A stretch of DNA of 15,527 nucleotides from an uncultured Brachyspira sp. GTDB taxonomy: Bacteria > Spirochaetota > Brachyspiria > Brachyspirales > Brachyspiraceae. The first letter of the stretch is position 1; every line of letters starts with the position of its first letter. The position numbers were made by a program, and so were the translations under genes. Below the pieces are notes generated by a model that was not told the origin of the DNA, made no database searches, and saw only the letters and a list, made by a program, of their open reading frames with translations. Where the stretch lies: the NCBI RefSeq assembly GCF_910578695.1, contig NZ_CAJTQJ010000052.1, positions 1 through 15,527 on the forward strand, in the 5' to 3' direction. Shown here piece after piece: positions 13,023 to 15,527 of the stretch.

Positions 13023-13976
13023 TTATCTTACACTCTTATCATAAGCTGTGCCTGATGCTTTCGGAGCCTGTGAATTTTTAGATGTAAATGCAAGCACTAT
13101 TATAGTTGTTATATAAGGTATCATTTTATATATATTATTCTGTATAGGCAAATCGGCAAGTATAGGTATTCCTGAATAAGCAGAAGCTAATGTCTTCATA
13201 AGCCCGAAGAAAAATGCTGCATAAAGTATTCTTATAGGATTCCATTGTCCGAATATAAGTACTGCTAAAGCTAAAAAACCATAGCCTGATACAGTAGCAT
13301 TAAAATTTGTAGAGGTAGGAATAACAAAAACTAATCCGCCTAAACCTGCTAATAATCCTGATAAGGCAACTCCTATATAACGCATCTTATAAACATTAAT
13401 GCCCACAGAATCTGCAGCCTGAGGATGTTCTCCGCAAGCTCTAAGTCTAAGTCCGAATTTTGTTTTATAAAGCAAAAACCAAGATAAAGCTAATATTATA
13501 AAACCTATATATGTAGTTATATAAGTGTTTTTGAAAAATAATCCGCCTATTATAGGTATTCTTCCAAGTATAGGTACAGATTCTATTCTAAAATTATTAA
13601 CAAAACTTATTTGCTGAACAACTTGAACCGCCCTTGTTATATATATAGCAAAAGCAGGAGCAAATATATTTAAAGCAGTACCGCTTATAACTTGATCGGC
13701 ACTCATACTAATAGCAGCATAAGCGTGAAAAAGAGAAAATATAAGTCCTGATAAAGCCGATATAATCATAGCAATAGATAATGTAATCATAGGAGGAAAA
13801 TTAGCTCCAAATCTGCTTATAAAAAATATGCCTGCAAAAGCACCTATTATCATTATACCTTCAAGAGCAATATTGACTACACCGCTTCTTTCAGAAAACA
13901 TTCCTCCCAATGCTGTAAGTAAAAGCGGAATAGAAAAGAACATTGTCTGCTGTACTAAAAAATAAATTGTATCCAT
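13023..13976 (-). CDS. ABC transporter permease, BMP/nucleoside importer type (NupQ-like)
   Basis: 317 residues and mostly membrane segments (about eight to nine hydrophobic stretches). It belongs to the BPD_transp_2 class of permeases that work with a BMP-family lipoprotein and a double-domain ATPase to import nucleosides or related compounds. The N-terminal GGMFSERSGVVNIALEGIM and the cytoplasmic coupling loop RACGEHPQAADSVGINVYKM, followed by LSGLLAGLGG, are typical of the YufQ/NupQ side of the pair. The start has AGGAG (13987-13983) 6 bases upstream. It follows the other permease after 46 bases in the same direction, so the two form a heterodimer unit. The substrate cannot be fixed, because neither ATPase nor binding protein is in the window. 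Confidence 0.9.
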   Translation of the reverse strand: MDTIYFLVQQTMFFSIPLLLTALGGMFSERSGVVNIALEGIMIIGAFAGIFFISRFGANFPPMITLSIAMIISALSGLIFSLFHAYAAISMSADQVISGTALNIFAPAFAIYITRAVQVVQQISFVNNFRIESVPILGRIPIIGGLFFKNTYITTYIGFIILALSWFLLYKTKFGLRLRACGEHPQAADSVGINVYKMRYIGVALSGLLAGLGGLVFVIPTSTNFNATVSGYGFLALAVLIFGQWNPIRILYAAFFFGLMKTLASAYSGIPILADLPIQNNIYKMIPYITTIIVLAFTSKNSQAPKASGTAYDKSVR

Positions 13977-14022
13977 TAAAATCTCCTTTTATCTTTTTTC
14001 TCTCTTTTATTTCTTTTTCCAT

Positions 14023-15138
14023 TTACTCATTAGCATTTTTTTCTTCTTTTTTAACTAGTTTTTTGGATATAAACCCTACAATGGATTTGAAAAGCAAGGC
14101 AAAAGCACTGAAATATATAATAGCAGATATAATCATCTCTATAATTTCTGGGGTAAAATCATATATCTGCATATAAAATCCTCCTACAGTAATATGAGCA
14201 ATGAAAAGCCCTGCAATTAAAATGCCTATAGGATTTGAAAGCCCAAGCAATGCAATAGGTATGCCCATAAAACCTTCGTATGCAAGCACATCAACAACTT
14301 CTATATGCTTTCCTACACCCGAAAGATATAAAAGCCCTCCTCCGAGCCCTGACAAAGCTCCTGCTATAACCATAGAAATAACTATATTTCTTTTTTCATT
14401 GATACCAGCATATTTACTTGCATCCTTATTAAGTCCGCATGCTTTAAGCTCGAAACCGAATATAGTTTTTGAGAGTATTATATATACTATGATTACTGCT
14501 ATCACTGCAATGAAAAATCCTCCATTAGCACTTGAACCTTTAAATATAATATTAAGCCCCATATTAGGAATCATAGAAGAAGGAGGTATATTCTGAGACT
14601 GATTTTTAAGCATATCATAAACTGTAAGAGTAACTAAATAATTAACTAAATACATACCTATATAATTCATCATAATGCTTGAAATAACTTCATTAACATT
14701 AAAATGAGCCTTTAAAAATCCGGGTAATAAAGCCCAAAGTCCTCCTGCTATAAAAGCAGCAAATAAAGCTGTAATCCAATGAAGAGCAGGCGGAAGAAAT
14801 ATGCATTTAACAGCAACTAGTACAGCAGCATAAGCACCTACTATAAATTGCCCTGAAGCTCCTATATTAAAAAGCCCGTTTTTAAAAGCAAATCCTACTG
14901 AAAGCCCTGTGAGTATTAAAGGCGTGGCAGTATATATAACCTGTCCCATTCCTCTAGTACCTCCGGAAAATCCGCCTGAAAGTATAGTCATAAAAGCAGG
15001 TAATGCATCATAAATATTACTTATAAGAAGTATTATAAGCCCGAGAAGAAGCCCTATAATAATAGCAAGAAAAGAAGAAAATATACTAATAAATCCCTCT
15101 TTATCTAAAATATCAGCCAATTTATTTTTTAAATCCAT
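14023..15138 (-). CDS. ABC transporter permease, BMP/nucleoside importer type (NupP-like)
   Basis: 371 residues, partner of the permease at 13023-13976. A cytoplasmic start (MDLKNKLADILDKEG) is followed by a long first membrane helix. The family segment GLSVGFAFKNGLFNIGASGQ is at about 78-97, HFNVNEVISSIMMNYIG at about 145-161, and the coupling loop ACGLNKDASKYAGINEKRN, then GALSGLGGG, at about 232-262. The tail is charged (KKLVKKEEKNANE). AGGAG (15149-15145) stands 6 bases before the ATG. It is 32 bases downstream of the SH3-domain gene and probably shares its transcript. An ATPase gene normally precedes this permease but is replaced here by that SH3-domain gene. Confidence 0.9.
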   Translation of the reverse strand: MDLKNKLADILDKEGFISIFSSFLAIIIGLLLGLIILLISNIYDALPAFMTILSGGFSGGTRGMGQVIYTATPLILTGLSVGFAFKNGLFNIGASGQFIVGAYAAVLVAVKCIFLPPALHWITALFAAFIAGGLWALLPGFLKAHFNVNEVISSIMMNYIGMYLVNYLVTLTVYDMLKNQSQNIPPSSMIPNMGLNIIFKGSSANGGFFIAVIAVIIVYIILSKTIFGFELKACGLNKDASKYAGINEKRNIVISMVIAGALSGLGGGLLYLSGVGKHIEVVDVLAYEGFMGIPIALLGLSNPIGILIAGLFIAHITVGGFYMQIYDFTPEIIEMIISAIIYFSAFALLFKSIVGFISKKLVKKEEKNANE

Positions 15139-15170
15139 TAAGCACTCCTTTATGACAATATATTTTCAAA

Positions 15171-15527
15171 TTATTGATACCAATCTGTATATTTCACCTG
15201 CGAGGCATGTACAAAACCATAAAAAGCATCTCTTTCGTCTTTAGCATTAGGCGGAAAATAAAGTACTTCAACCCAATTTGCTATACTTACTAAGTCCTCA
15301 CCCTCTAGATTAACAATATATAATAAAAGTGCATCATTATTAATCATATCATTTTTCAAAATTTTGCCTATTATTCTTCCATTAGGCTTATCTCTTATAT
15401 TCACATAATCATCTTTAGAATTATATTCGAGTTTATAGTAATAACCTCCTCCATAATAATTATCTTTAGTAAGGTATTCTGTTTGTATATCTCCTAATGC
15501 CTTAAAATGCACAAGCTCTCCGTAAGC
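15171..15527 (-). CDS. SH3-domain protein, 3' part only (cut by window edge)
   Basis: The frame is open to the window edge: before the GTG at 15512, the codons A-Y-G-E-L are also in frame. At least 118 codons are seen, and the true start lies outside. The readable part has a bacterial SH3-type pattern: YVNIRDKPNGRIIGKI (strand-RDKPNG turn-strand), then WVEVLYFPPN and FYGFVHASQVK, ending DWYQ. Such domains usually bind cell-wall or peptide ligands in exported proteins. The missing N-terminus would show whether there is a signal peptide. It precedes the two permease genes in the same direction. Confidence 0.72.
   Translation of the reverse strand, partial: AYGELVHFKALGDIQTEYLTKDNYYGGGYYYKLEYNSKDDYVNIRDKPNGRIIGKILKNDMINNDALLLYIVNLEGEDLVSIANWVEVLYFPPNAKDERDAFYGFVHASQVKYTDWYQ

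Overview
The window is very AT-rich DNA with short intergenic spaces, strong AGGAGG-type ribosome binding sites and TTGACA/TATAAT-like promoters. Several features together point to a host-associated anaerobic spirochaete of the Brachyspira type. These are two transmembrane chemoreceptors with almost the same signalling domain, a signal-peptide barrel-like protein in an operon with a SurA-like chaperone, a two-domain glycosyltransferase, and permeases of the BMP/nucleoside ABC class. That assignment is inferred from overall style, not from a marker gene.

Layout. Positions 1-55 look like the end of an insertion sequence. Two tandem methyl-accepting chemotaxis receptors follow (174-2084 and 2206-4158). 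Their sensor halves differ, but their last ~237 codons are nearly identical at DNA level. The gap 4159-4362 holds two copies of a structured hairpin repeat. A site-2-type (M50) membrane protease follows (4363-5100). It converges, with 4 bases between stop codons, on a leftward four-gene envelope operon (7785-5105): YtxH-like, DUF948-like, a SurA-like periplasmic chaperone and a beta-rich exported protein. Then come a rightward PaaI-type thioesterase (8031-8543) and a two-domain family-2 glycosyltransferase (8677-10470), and a leftward M20 amidohydrolase (11719-10538). The right end carries two leftward BMP-type ABC permeases and the 3' part of an SH3-domain protein cut by the window edge.

The most interesting part is 11.9-12.8 kb, which has no long reading frame. 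It holds two diverged copies of a small module. Each copy has a 25-33 residue hydrophobic peptide gene followed by a GC-rich terminator. On the opposite strand each has a conserved TTGACC-N16-TATAAT promoter just beyond that terminator. Reading leftward from that promoter, each copy has a hairpin plus T-run terminator lying inside the peptide gene. The predicted antisense RNAs are about 130-140 nt and overlap the 3' part of the peptide message. This is the architecture of a type I toxin-antitoxin pair with a 3'-overlapping antisense RNA. Copy A (12016-12235) is decayed. Copy B (12242-12555) is intact and is followed by a second related peptide and a frameshifted ribbon-helix-helix-type gene. 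The antisense hairpins differ in sequence between copies yet stay perfectly paired, which argues that the structure is functional.

All calls are by eye from the sequence. No database search or folding program was run.
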